DNA of 64,000 nucleotides from Pararoseomonas sp. SCSIO 73927 (GTDB taxonomy: Bacteria > Pseudomonadota > Alphaproteobacteria > Acetobacterales > Acetobacteraceae). The DNA is taken from the NCBI RefSeq assembly GCF_037040815.1, contig NZ_CP146232.1:3156501-3220500 (forward strand). Reading direction: 5' to 3'. The position numbers were made by a program, and so were the translations under genes. The notes below the pieces were generated by a model. The model saw only the letters and a program-made list of their open reading frames with translations. It was not told where the DNA came from and searched no databases. Positions 27,052-35,066 of the stretch are shown here, one piece after another (position 1 is the stretch's first letter; each line of letters begins with the position of its first letter).

Positions 27052-28163
27052 AGCTCGTCTATCTCACCCACTCGCTTGCCTCCTGCTGGAACCATGGCAA
27101 CGCGCACTTCTTGCGCGGCGTGCTGCGGGAGTTGACCCTGCGCGGGCACGAGGTGCTGGCGCTGGAGCCGCATGGCGCTTGGAGCCTGGAGAACCTGCTG
27201 CGCGACCATGGCGAGGCGGGCCTCGCGGCCTATCGCGCCAACTACCCGGAGCTGTCCGCACGCGTCTTCACCTCGGACGCCGAGGCGGAGGAGGCGGTGG
27301 CGGACGCCGACGTGGTGATCGTCCATGAGTGGAACGAGCCCGCCCTCGTCGCCGCCATCGGGCGCCTGCGCCGCAACGGGGCGCGCTTCACGCTGCTGTT
27401 TCACGACACGCATCACCGCGCTGTCTCCGACCCGGAGGCGATCCGCACCTTCGACCTGGACGGGTATGACGGCGTGCTGGCCTTCGGGGAGACCCTGTCC
27501 GAGGTCTATCGTGGCTGGGGTTGGGGCGGGCGCGTCTTCACTTGGCATGAGGCGGCAGACACTCGGCTGTTCCACCCGCCGGCGGAAGAAGGCCCGCGCG
27601 AGGGGCTGGTCTGGATCGGCAACTGGGGCGATGGCGAGCGCAGCGCGGAGCTGGAGAGCTTCCTGTTCCGCCCCGCGCAGCGCGTGGGGATGCCGCTGGA
27701 GATCTACGGCGTCCGCTATCCGGAGGAGGCGCTGGCGACGCTGGCCCGCTACGGCGTGGACTACCGGGGCTGGCTGCCGAATGCCCGCGCGCCGGAGATC
27801 TTCGCGCGGCACCTCGCCACCGTGCACGTGCCGCGGCGCTTCTACGTCCAGATGCTGCCGGGCATCCCCACCATCCGCGTCTTCGAGGCGCTGGCCTGCG
27901 GCATCCCGCTCGTCTCCGCGCCCTGGCAAGATTCCGAGAACCTGTTCCGCCCCGGGCAGGACTACCTAACGGCTGGGGATGAGGAGGAGATGGTGCGCCA
28001 CCTCTCCGCCCTTCGGAACGATTCGGCGTTGCGCGCATCACTGGTAAGGAGCGGTCTGGAGACGATCCGCGCCGGCCACAGCTGCGCGCACCGCGTGGAC
28101 GAGTTGCTGGGGATCCTCGCGCAGCTCGGGGCCGCACCGCGGCCGCTGGGGGATGCGGCGTGA
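27048..28163 (+). CDS. CgeB-type glycosyltransferase, TTG start
   Basis: 371-aa glycosyltransferase, CgeB-like. N-terminal LKLVYLTHSLASCWNHGNAHF resembles the start of the two minus-strand enzymes; the donor-site segment is IPTIRVFEALACGIPLVSAPW. It also has VGMPLEIYGVRYPEEAL and a LFHDTHHRA segment. The only start consistent with the coding sequence is TTG 27048, which overlaps the previous stop as TTGA; no ATG or GTG lies near. It is followed by a methyltransferase gene through a GTGA overlap. It is the fourth glycosyltransferase of the locus. Confidence 0.84.
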   Translation: MKLVYLTHSLASCWNHGNAHFLRGVLRELTLRGHEVLALEPHGAWSLENLLRDHGEAGLAAYRANYPELSARVFTSDAEAEEAVADADVVIVHEWNEPALVAAIGRLRRNGARFTLLFHDTHHRAVSDPEAIRTFDLDGYDGVLAFGETLSEVYRGWGWGGRVFTWHEAADTRLFHPPAEEGPREGLVWIGNWGDGERSAELESFLFRPAQRVGMPLEIYGVRYPEEALATLARYGVDYRGWLPNARAPEIFARHLATVHVPRRFYVQMLPGIPTIRVFEALACGIPLVSAPWQDSENLFRPGQDYLTAGDEEEMVRHLSALRNDSALRASLVRSGLETIRAGHSCAHRVDELLGILAQLGAAPRPLGDAA

Positions 28164-28930
28164 GCGCGGCGCTGAAGATGACGCAGGACGAGATCCGGCG
28201 CCGCGTGGAAGCGCTGGGCGAGTGGTTCCACGACATGGACCTGGGCGGCGTTCGCACCGCGCCGAACCATTTTCTCTGGGGCTATCCCGAGAACAAGTTC
28301 AAGCACTTCTCCCACGTCGTTCCCGCGGACCTGACGGGGAAGTCGGTGCTGGACATCGGCTGCAACGCCGGTTTCTACAGCCTGGAGATGAAGCGGCGCG
28401 GGGCCGCGCGCGTGCTGGGCATCGACAGCGACGACCGCTACCTGGCGCAGGCGCGGCTGGCCTCCGAGGTGACAGGGCTGGAGGCGGAGTTCCGCAACCT
28501 CTCCGTCTATGAGGTGGGCGCACTGGGCGAGCGATTCGACCTCGTGATCTTCATGGGCGTGCTCTATCACCTGCGCCACCCGCTACTGGCGCTGGACCTG
28601 ATCCATGAGCACGTCGCGGGCGACCTGCTGCTGTTCCAGTCCATGCAGCGCGGCGCGGCGGAGGCGATGGTGCCGGAGGACGACTACCCGTTCACCGAGA
28701 CGGCGCATTTCGACGAGCCGGCCTACCCGAAGCTGCACTTCATCGAGAAGCGCTACTCGAACGACCCGACCAACTGGTGGGCGCCGAACGCGGCGGCGGC
28801 GGAGGCGATGCTGCGCTCCGCCGGCTTCGCGATCCTCGAGCACCCGGAGCAGGAGGTCTATCTCTGCCGCCGCGCCGAAGCGCCCTGGGGCGCCGGCGCC
28901 GCCTATCCTGTGAGGGGACCGCGCGCATGA
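28160..28930 (+). CDS. SAM-dependent methyltransferase (CmoB/DUF1698-like)
   Basis: 256-aa class I methyltransferase. SAM-binding motif I is VLDIGCNAGFYSLEM (about residues 64-78), followed by LGIDSDDRYL and FDLVIFMGVLYHLRHPLLAL, the post-motif helix also seen in CmoB-type carboxymethyltransferases and in many natural-product methyltransferases. The C-terminal part is rich in aromatic residues (KRYSNDPTNWWAPN), likely the substrate lid. Given the neighbours, it may methylate a sugar or inositol ring. The GTG start overlaps the preceding stop; its stop overlaps the glycoside hydrolase ATG. Substrate not identifiable. Confidence 0.85.
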   Translation: MSAALKMTQDEIRRRVEALGEWFHDMDLGGVRTAPNHFLWGYPENKFKHFSHVVPADLTGKSVLDIGCNAGFYSLEMKRRGAARVLGIDSDDRYLAQARLASEVTGLEAEFRNLSVYEVGALGERFDLVIFMGVLYHLRHPLLALDLIHEHVAGDLLLFQSMQRGAAEAMVPEDDYPFTETAHFDEPAYPKLHFIEKRYSNDPTNWWAPNAAAAEAMLRSAGFAILEHPEQEVYLCRRAEAPWGAGAAYPVRGPRA

Positions 28931-29835
28931 TCGAAGCCGCGATGATCTGGAACGAGCCGAACAACAAGTCCCACTGGGACCCGGAGGTCGATCCGGGCTG
29001 GGAGAAGTTCGGCCACATGGTGAAGCTGGCCGGCCGCGCCATCAAGGAGGCGAACCCCGCCATCCCGCGCGTGCTCGGCGGCATCTCGCCCATCGACCAC
29101 ACCTTCATCCAGAACATGGCCATGCGCGGCGCCATGGACGAGATCGACGTGGTGGCCGTGCACGGCTTCCCGCTGGACTGGAATCTCTGGAAGATCGACG
29201 AGTGGCCCGCGAAGATCGACGAGATCCGCGCAGTGACGGACAAGCCGATCTGGGTTAGCGAGGTCGGCATCTCCACCTTCGGGGCGGAGGAGGTGCAGGT
29301 CTTCGGGCTGAACCGCACGGCGGAGCTGCTGATCGGCCGCGCGCCGCGCATTCACTGGTACAGCCTGTACGACCTGCCGCAGTCCTGGGGCGCCACCACG
29401 CGCCACCGTGAGGCGGAGGGCTCCTCCTACTACCGCCATTTCTACATGGGCCTGCTGCGCGAGGACGGATCGCCCAAGCCCTCCATCGAGCACTTCCCGA
29501 AGCACGCACCCGCCATGGGCCTGTGCCAGTGGTTCCACTTCGAGGACCCGCGTCTGGACGATGCGGTGGCCTGGATGAAGCGCCTCGGCGTCACCTATCT
29601 CCGCACCGGCCTCTCCTGGGCGGACAGCTTCCGGCCGAACGCCCTGGACTGGTTCGATCGGCAGATGGAGGCGCTGGCGGATTTCGACGTGACCGTGACC
29701 TTCTGCTTCACGCCGGAGCACCGGGGCATCGCCCCGCACCACACCAGCGCGCCGCAGGTGCCGGAGGAGTTCGCGGAGTTTTGCGCCTCCATGATCCGGC
29801 GCTACGCCCCGGCCAAGGCGAGCGTCGCGGCCTGA
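28927..29835 (+). CDS. Glycoside-hydrolase-like TIM-barrel protein with apparent circular permutation
   Basis: 302 aa. The protein begins almost at once with IWNEPNN (Asn9-Glu10), the beta-4 acid/base motif of clan GH-A hydrolases, and has WVSEVGIS (Glu112), fitting the beta-7 nucleophile. The C-terminal 100 residues (FEDPRLDDAVAWMKRLGVTY, LRTGLSW, DVTVTFCFTPEHRGIAPHH, FAEFCASMIRRYAP) look like beta-1 to beta-3, which in normal members precede the NEP motif. The order is therefore 4-8 then 1-3. The ATG at 28927 overlaps the methyltransferase stop (ATGA), so the start is well fixed. There is no signal peptide, so it would act in the cytosol, perhaps as a transglycosidase or trimming enzyme. 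Activity unproven. Confidence 0.75.
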   Translation: MIEAAMIWNEPNNKSHWDPEVDPGWEKFGHMVKLAGRAIKEANPAIPRVLGGISPIDHTFIQNMAMRGAMDEIDVVAVHGFPLDWNLWKIDEWPAKIDEIRAVTDKPIWVSEVGISTFGAEEVQVFGLNRTAELLIGRAPRIHWYSLYDLPQSWGATTRHREAEGSSYYRHFYMGLLREDGSPKPSIEHFPKHAPAMGLCQWFHFEDPRLDDAVAWMKRLGVTYLRTGLSWADSFRPNALDWFDRQMEALADFDVTVTFCFTPEHRGIAPHHTSAPQVPEEFAEFCASMIRRYAPAKASVAA

Positions 29836-29842
29836 GAAAAGG

Positions 29843-29886
29843 CCGGGGGAGAAGGAATTCTCCCCCGGACCCCTCATCTTTTTCTT
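29843..29886 (+). terminator. Strong Rho-independent-type terminator
   Basis: Perfect 11-bp stem CCGGGGGAGAA (29843-29853) / TTCTCCCCCGG (29858-29868) with a GGAA tetraloop, starting 8 bases after the hydrolase stop and followed by a T-rich run (tctttttcttc, 29876-29886). The T-run starts about 8 bases beyond the stem. It separates the six-gene plus-strand operon from the dehydrogenase pair. Confidence 0.75.
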
Positions 29887-29932
29887 CAAGGCTGCCGCGG
29901 GCGGGTTGCCACGGTGCGCCAGGATCATCCCG

Positions 29933-30901
29933 ATGAGCGAGACGATGCGCGCCGCGGTCCTGACCGGACCCGGCAAGGTCGAGGTGCAGAGGGTGTCACG
30001 CCCGGAGCCCGGGGCCGGGCAGGTGCGGCTGCGGCTGGAGGGCTGCGGGGTCTGCGCCTCCAACCTCACCCCCTGGTCCGGCCCGGACTGGATGAAGTTC
30101 CCGACCGAGCCGGGTGACCTTGGCCACGAGGCCTGGGGCACGGTGGACGCGCTGGGGGAGGGGGTGCAGGGCCTCTCCATCGGCCAGCGCGTCGCGGCGC
30201 TGACCTATCGCGGCTATGCGGAGTACGACATCGCCGACGCGGTGAACGTGGTGCCGCTGCCGGAGGGAATGGCCGGCCAGCCCTTCCCCGGTGAGCCGCT
30301 GGGCTGCGCCATGAACATCTTCCGCCGCAGCGGGATCGAGGCGGGGCAGACGGTCGCGATCATCGGCATCGGCTTCCTCGGCGCCATCCTCACGCGGCTG
30401 GCCACCAATGCCGGCGCCCGCGTCATCGCCATCTCCCGCCGGCCCTTCTCGCTGGACCTCGCGCGCGACATGGGCGCGGTCGAGACGATCCCGATGGAGG
30501 ACCACAACGGCATCATCGGACGCGTGAAGGAGCTGACGGGCGGCACTTTCTGCGACGTGGTGATCGAGGCGGTGGGCAAGCAGTGGCCGCTCGATCTGGC
30601 CGCGGAGCTCTGCAAGGAGCGCGGGCGGCTGATCGTGGCGGGCTACCACCAGGACGGGCCGCGGCAGGTGAACATGTGGCTGTGGAATTGGCGCGGCCTG
30701 GACGTGATCAACGCGCATGAGCGCGACCCGAAGGTCTACGTACAGGGTATCCGCGACGCGGTGGCGGCGATCGGGGCCGGGGTCTTCGATCCCAATCCGC
30801 TCTTCACCCACGACTATCCTTTGGAGCGCCTGGACGCCGCGCTGAACGACACGCGCGACCGGCCGGACGGCTTTCTCAAGGCGGTGGTGCGCTTCGCATG
30901 A
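29933..30901 (+). CDS. Zinc-type medium-chain alcohol dehydrogenase
   Basis: 322-aa MDR-family dehydrogenase. Catalytic-zinc ligands are suggested by CGVCASN (Cys38, Cys41) and GHEAWG (His64, Glu65); the NAD(P)-binding Rossmann motif is IIGIGFLGA (about 143-151). The four-Cys structural-zinc lobe is absent. It would oxidise a polyol or sugar alcohol with NAD(P). The ATG at 29933 (MSETMRAAVL) is chosen over 29906. It overlaps the following Gfo/Idh/MocA gene (ATGA). With an inositol synthase nearby, an inositol or sugar-alcohol substrate is plausible, but this is inference. Confidence 0.88.
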   Translation: MSETMRAAVLTGPGKVEVQRVSRPEPGAGQVRLRLEGCGVCASNLTPWSGPDWMKFPTEPGDLGHEAWGTVDALGEGVQGLSIGQRVAALTYRGYAEYDIADAVNVVPLPEGMAGQPFPGEPLGCAMNIFRRSGIEAGQTVAIIGIGFLGAILTRLATNAGARVIAISRRPFSLDLARDMGAVETIPMEDHNGIIGRVKELTGGTFCDVVIEAVGKQWPLDLAAELCKERGRLIVAGYHQDGPRQVNMWLWNWRGLDVINAHERDPKVYVQGIRDAVAAIGAGVFDPNPLFTHDYPLERLDAALNDTRDRPDGFLKAVVRFA

Positions 30902-31884
30902 ACAAGCCGCGCCTGGGTTTTCTCGGCGTCGGCTGGATCGGCCGGCACCGGATGGCCGCCATCCTCGAGACCGGCGCGGTGGAGGCGGCCGCAATCGCCG
31001 ATCCCTCGCCGGAGATGGTGGCGGAGGCGGGGAAGCTGGCGCCGGGCGCCAGGATCGTCTCCGGCCTGGATGAGATGCTGTCGCTCGGGCTGGACGGTGT
31101 GGTGATCGCCACTCCCAGCGCCCTGCACGCAGCCCAAACGATCCAGGCCCTGCGGGCAGGCGCGGCGGTGTTCTGCCAGAAGCCGCTCGGCCGCACGGCG
31201 GAGGAGGTGCGCGCCGCGGTCGATGCCGCGCGCGCCGCCGACCGGCTGCTGGGCGTCGATCTCTCCTACCGCTTCACGGAGGGGATGCGCCGCATCCGGG
31301 ACCTGGCGGCGAGCGGCGAGCTGGGCCGGATCTACGCGGCCGATCTCGTCTTCCACAACGCCTACGGCCCGGACAAGCCGTGGTTCCGCGATCCGAAGCT
31401 CTCGGGCGGTGGCTGCGTGATGGATCTCGGCGTCCACCTCGTGGACCTGGCGCTCTGGCTGTTGGACTTCCCGAAGGTCACCTCCGTCTCGGGCGCCCTC
31501 TTCGCGGGTGGCGAGCCGCTGGCGGGGCGCACGGACCGGGTGGAGGACTATGCGGTCGCGACCATCGGGCTGGAGACGGGCGCGGTGCTGCGCCTCGCCT
31601 GCTCCTGGAACCTGAGCGCGGGGCAGGACGCGGTGATCGCCGCGGAGTTCCACGGCACGGGCGGAGGCGCCGCGCTGCGGAACGTGAACGGCTCCTTCTA
31701 CGACTTCACCGCCGAGCGCTTCCGCGGCACCGCCCGCGACACGCTGGCGGGGCCGCCCGACGAGTGGGGCGGCCGCGCCGCGGCGGACTGGGCGGGGCGC
31801 CTAGCGGCGGGGGAGGGGTTCGATCCCGCCGCCGAAGGGCTGGTTACCGTGGCCGAGGTGCTGGACGGCATCTACGGCCGCTGA
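30898..31884 (+). CDS. Gfo/Idh/MocA family oxidoreductase
   Basis: 328-aa NAD(P)-dependent dehydrogenase. N-terminal Rossmann motif GVGWIG (10-15), the CQKPLGRT segment with QKP (94-96) in place of the usual EKP, and the C-terminal-domain motif GGGCVMDLGVHLVDLALWLL, whose Asp and His match the catalytic D-x-x-x-H pattern. Family members act on glucose-6-phosphate-like sugars, UDP-sugars or inositols (inositol 2-dehydrogenase). It overlaps the alcohol dehydrogenase by 4 bases. Its TGA abuts the stop of the convergent esterase gene with no gap. An inositol or nucleotide-sugar substrate is a reasonable guess from context. Confidence 0.9.
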   Translation: MNKPRLGFLGVGWIGRHRMAAILETGAVEAAAIADPSPEMVAEAGKLAPGARIVSGLDEMLSLGLDGVVIATPSALHAAQTIQALRAGAAVFCQKPLGRTAEEVRAAVDAARAADRLLGVDLSYRFTEGMRRIRDLAASGELGRIYAADLVFHNAYGPDKPWFRDPKLSGGGCVMDLGVHLVDLALWLLDFPKVTSVSGALFAGGEPLAGRTDRVEDYAVATIGLETGAVLRLACSWNLSAGQDAVIAAEFHGTGGGAALRNVNGSFYDFTAERFRGTARDTLAGPPDEWGGRAAADWAGRLAAGEGFDPAAEGLVTVAEVLDGIYGR

Positions 31885-33045
31885 TCAGAGCAGCCCGGCC
31901 GCCTTCAGCGCCCGGTTGATCGTCGCGCCCGGGTCCATGGCGCCGGCCGAGGCAGGGCCCGAGGACGTGCCAGGAAGCATGCCAGGGAACATGCCCGGGA
32001 ATGTGGAGGCGGCGGCCCGGGCGGGTTCCGGCGCCGGGCGCGGCGCGGGCCGGGATGCGGCCTGCATCGCGCGCTCCTCCTCCAGCCCCCAGAAGGCCAG
32101 GGCGCCGTGGGTGGAGGAGACCCCGACATCCAGCAGGAAGGCACCGGCCTCGCCGCACCTGCCGTCGCCCTCGCCAGGGGCCAGCGGCACGCCGTGCGCC
32201 ATGCCGGCGATCCGGTGCAACTCCACGCGGGCCGTCCCGTCCGGCCCGGTCCAGCGGCGCCGCAGGTGGCCGCCGTTCCGCTCCTCCGCCGCCGGCGCAT
32301 CCGCCAGGCCGTGCAGGAACAGCCACTGCTTCGCGCTCTCCTCGGCATTGTCGGGATGGACCGTGTGGTCTGCCTCGCCGTGCCAGATGGAGACGCGCGG
32401 CCAGGGGCCCTTGTGTCCGCTGGCCATCCGCACCGATCCGCCGCGCGAGGCGGCGGAGAGAGATTGCGGGCGGGCCATGACGCGCAGCGCCTCGCTCACG
32501 CCCAAGGCGCTGCCATGGGGCAGGCCAGCGATGATCGCACCGCCCGCGAAGACCTCGGGATAAGCCGCGAGCATGGCGGCCGTCATGGCGCCCCCGGCGG
32601 AGAGGCCGGTGATGAAGACGCGGCGGGGGTCCAGCGCGTGCGTCCGGACCAGGTGATCGATGGCCTGCCGGATGGACAGCACCTCGCCCGCGTCGCGGGC
32701 CGTGTCGCCCGCCTCGAACCAGTTGAAGCAGAGGTGGGAGTTGTTGGCCCGCTGCTGCTCCGGTAGCAGCAGCGCGAAGCCCAGGCTGTCCGCCATGGCA
32801 GACCAGCCGCAGCCACGGTCGTAGCCGGCAGCCGACTGGGTGCAACCGTGCAGGGCCACCACAAGGGGTGCGCCTGCGGGCAATCCTTCCGGCAAATGGG
32901 CCAGCATGCGGAGTGCCCCGGGATTGGTCCCGAAGCCCGAGACTTCCTCCAACCCCCCTTCGTCACCGTGGCCGGCCGCGGCGGTGGCCCGCTGGCGGGC
33001 GTTCTGCCAACGGATCAGCGCCGCGAGATCCAGGCGATTGTTCAT
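31885..33045 (-). CDS. PHB-depolymerase-family esterase
   Basis: 386-aa alpha/beta hydrolase of the poly(3-hydroxybutyrate) depolymerase/esterase family. Lipase box GLSAGG (in FITGLSAGGAMTAAM), oxyanion-region LVVALHGCTQ, and the typical CGWSAMADSLGFALLLPEQ and HTVHPDNAEE segments, the latter near the catalytic Asp/His; the final His is in AGMAHGVPL. No convincing signal peptide, so it may act on intracellular polyester. The C-terminus is a Pro/Ala-rich tail with a repeated FPGM/FPGM/LPG stretch. The ATG at 33045 (MNNRLDLAAL) matches family starts; the open frame reaches further upstream but looks non-coding. Confidence 0.88.
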   Translation of the reverse strand: MNNRLDLAALIRWQNARQRATAAAGHGDEGGLEEVSGFGTNPGALRMLAHLPEGLPAGAPLVVALHGCTQSAAGYDRGCGWSAMADSLGFALLLPEQQRANNSHLCFNWFEAGDTARDAGEVLSIRQAIDHLVRTHALDPRRVFITGLSAGGAMTAAMLAAYPEVFAGGAIIAGLPHGSALGVSEALRVMARPQSLSAASRGGSVRMASGHKGPWPRVSIWHGEADHTVHPDNAEESAKQWLFLHGLADAPAAEERNGGHLRRRWTGPDGTARVELHRIAGMAHGVPLAPGEGDGRCGEAGAFLLDVGVSSTHGALAFWGLEEERAMQAASRPAPRPAPEPARAAASTFPGMFPGMLPGTSSGPASAGAMDPGATINRALKAAGLL

Positions 33046-33163
33046 GGCAGCTGCCCCTTCGAACCGTCCAGCCCTGGCGAAGGCGTCGTCATGCTGCGGT
33101 GCAGCACGAGATTGGGTCGAGGGGCCGCCGATGTAAGGCCGCGTCGCGATCGCGGCCGGAAGG

Positions 33164-33352
33164 CTAGCGGCGGGACTTGCCGCGGGCGATCTCGCGCTCG
33201 ATGGCCGTGCGCTCGGAGGAACCCAGCTTGCGGGCGATCTCCCGCACGATGGCCTGGGAGACCCGGTGGCGCTTCGCGAGGTAGGCGATGGTCTCCTCCA
33301 GCGCCTCGGTCTCCTCCGGCGTGGGGGCGGGCTTGGGCTTGGTCTGCGACAT
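33164..33352 (-). CDS. Small hypothetical protein, 62 aa
   Basis: 62-aa charged, helical protein: MSQTKPKPAPTPEETEALEE followed by TIAYLAKRHRVSQAIVREIARKLGSSERTAIEREIARGK. The second half has a helix-turn-helix-like look (HRVSQAIVREIARKLG), so it could be a small DNA-binding or DUF3606-like protein. No strong ribosome binding site precedes the ATG at 33352. Function unknown; the amino-acid pattern and length resemble small conserved alphaproteobacterial proteins. It stands alone between the esterase and deaminase genes. The 198 bases between it and the deaminase gene show nothing recognisable. Confidence 0.6.
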   Translation of the reverse strand: MSQTKPKPAPTPEETEALEETIAYLAKRHRVSQAIVREIARKLGSSERTAIEREIARGKSRR

Positions 33353-33550
33353 GGCGGTGTTCCGCGACTTGGCGCGGCCCGGGGCGGCGGGGCCGTGCGG
33401 ACGCCGCCCGTGCGGCGGCGCGGGCGGATCAAGCATCGAGAGGAGCCGGGCGGGAGCCTCCGCGCTCGGGGGCGCGGAAGAGCAGGCGGAGGCTGACGAG
33501 TTTGACCAACGTGAAATGGGGTGCCCGGCCCTCCGCGTCAATCGGAATGG

Positions 33551-34027
33551 TCAGCCCCAGGCGCCCTCGTGCAGGGCCGCGCCCTCCTCCTCCAGCAGCG
33601 GCCCGATCACCTCCACGGCCCGCTGGCCGGCGGCGAGGACGGTCCGGCAGGGCAGGTCCAGCGTCGGGTTCTCCGGGTGCTCGCCCGTGATCCTCTTCAG
33701 CCGCGCCTCCGACAGGCCGTAGACCACGCGGCCCACCCCAGCCCAGTAGGCGGCCCCGGCGCACATCGCGCAGGGCTCGGCGGAGCTGTAGAGGGTGCAG
33801 CTTCGCAGCTCGGCGGGGCGGAAAGCCTTGCTGGCGCGGGTCATCAGCACGCGTTCCGCGTGGCCGGTCATGTCGTGGTCGGGGTGGTAGGCGTTCTCCT
33901 GCTCCATCAGCACGCGCCCGTCGCCGTCCACCAGCGTGGCGCCGAAGGGGTGATTTCCGCGGGCCCGGGCACGCCGCGCCACCTCGTAGGCGCCGCGCAG
34001 GAACGTTGCGTGGTCGGGTTCGGGCAT
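33551..34027 (-). CDS. Nucleoside/cytosine deaminase-family enzyme
   Basis: 158-aa zinc-dependent deaminase of the tRNA-adenosine/guanine deaminase type. Zinc site GHAE (His56, catalytic Glu58) and PCAMC (Cys86, Cys89), with substrate-pocket NHPFGATLVD before it. The family includes guanine deaminase, cytosine deaminase and TadA; the length and the PFGA motif point to a guanine- or nucleoside-type enzyme rather than TadA, but the base is not certain. The ATG at 34027 has AGGAGG directly upstream. It lies 35 bases after the IclR gene on the same strand and may be co-transcribed with it. Confidence 0.9.
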   Translation of the reverse strand: MPEPDHATFLRGAYEVARRARARGNHPFGATLVDGDGRVLMEQENAYHPDHDMTGHAERVLMTRASKAFRPAELRSCTLYSSAEPCAMCAGAAYWAGVGRVVYGLSEARLKRITGEHPENPTLDLPCRTVLAAGQRAVEVIGPLLEEEGAALHEGAWG

Positions 34028-34062
34028 CCGGGCCTCCTGTGCGGGGCTGGGCCGGGTGCGGG

Positions 34063-34878
34063 TCAATCCGCCCGGCTGCTGCCCCCGCCCGAGAGGGATT
34101 CCACGCGCCGTGCCACGGCGGCCACGCGCGGCCCGATCTCCGCCACCAGCCGCTCCGGCGGCAGCATGAAGGCCGGGGCGCCGCAGTTCATGGCGAGGAC
34201 CGTGCCGTCCGGCAGGGGAATGGCGGCGCCGGCCGCGTGCACCCGCGCGTTCCAATCGCCCGGCGAGAGGGCGAAGCCGTGGGAGGCGTGCATCGCCGCC
34301 GCCTCGTGCAGCCCGTCGCGCGTGCGCGGCCACTCGGCGCCCAGCCGCGGCTCCAGCGCCGCCTCAATCTCCGCGCGCTCCGCCGCCCCGGCCGCGGCGT
34401 AGTAGGCGCGGCCCATGGCGGTGACGGCGATGGGGATGCGCGAGCCCACCTCCAGCTGCAGCGCCACGGCCGTGCGCGGGGAGATGTGCTCCACGTAGAG
34501 CATGGAGAGCCCGTGCCGGTGGCCGAGCGAGACGGAGGCGTCCGTCTCCTCCGCCAGCCGCCGCATCAGCGGGGCGGCCAGGCGGCGGATGGCCATGTTG
34601 GCGAGGGCAAGGTGACCGAGCGGCACGGCGCCGAGGCCGAGCTGGTACTTGCCGTAGCGCGGCAGGTAGGTGAGGTAACCCAGCCGCGTGAGGGTGTGGG
34701 AGAGGCGGGAGACGGTGGCGCGCGGCAGCCCGGTGCGCTCCGCCAGCTCCTGGTTGCCGAGGATCGGGTCCTCCGCCCGAAAGGCGTGGAGAATGTCGAA
34801 ACCGCGAGCGATGGCGGCCACGAACTGCCGGTCCTCGGCCAGGTCGTCCAGATCCTCCGCCGCGCGGCGTTTCCGCAT
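34063..34878 (-). CDS. IclR-family transcriptional regulator
   Basis: 271-aa regulator. The N-terminal winged helix covers about residues 18-80 (FVAAIARGFDILHAFRAEDP, then NQELAERTGLPRATVSRLSHTL as recognition helix), and the C-terminal GAF-like effector domain contains LSMLYVEHI, IAVTAMGRAYYA and SPGDWNARVHAAGAAI. IclR proteins usually control a neighbouring catabolic operon and sense one of its metabolites. Here the target is probably the divergent acyl-CoA ligase/thiolase/dehydrogenase operon; a palindrome lies in the gap. The ATG at 34878 has GAGGAA 7 bases upstream and is chosen over 34956. Confidence 0.93.
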   Translation of the reverse strand: MRKRRAAEDLDDLAEDRQFVAAIARGFDILHAFRAEDPILGNQELAERTGLPRATVSRLSHTLTRLGYLTYLPRYGKYQLGLGAVPLGHLALANMAIRRLAAPLMRRLAEETDASVSLGHRHGLSMLYVEHISPRTAVALQLEVGSRIPIAVTAMGRAYYAAAGAAERAEIEAALEPRLGAEWPRTRDGLHEAAAMHASHGFALSPGDWNARVHAAGAAIPLPDGTVLAMNCGAPAFMLPPERLVAEIGPRVAAVARRVESLSGGGSSRAD

Positions 34879-34969
34879 CACCGTTTCCTCAACCCCCGGC
34901 TTCCTCAATCCCTGGCGCTTGACCGTGCGGCGGGGCTTCCGATACCTAATCACCAAGACGGCAGAACAT

Positions 34970-34988
34970 ATTTTCGCATTGCGGAAAT
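34970..34988. promoter_or_regulatory. Palindromic operator-like site between IclR and acyl-CoA ligase genes
   Basis: ATTTTCGCA-T-TGCGGAAAT: two 9-base arms with one mismatch around a central T, in an A/T-rich island. The core TTCGCATTGCGGAA resembles operators of IclR-family regulators. It is 92 bases upstream of the IclR start and 79 upstream of the ligase start, well placed to control both. Confidence 0.6.
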
Positions 34989-35066
34989 AGATAGTGCAAA
35001 AAGCCGGAGAGGAAGCGGGATGCGGCCGGTTCGATCGGCGTTCGGGATGGCTTGGAGCGGCGGCGC

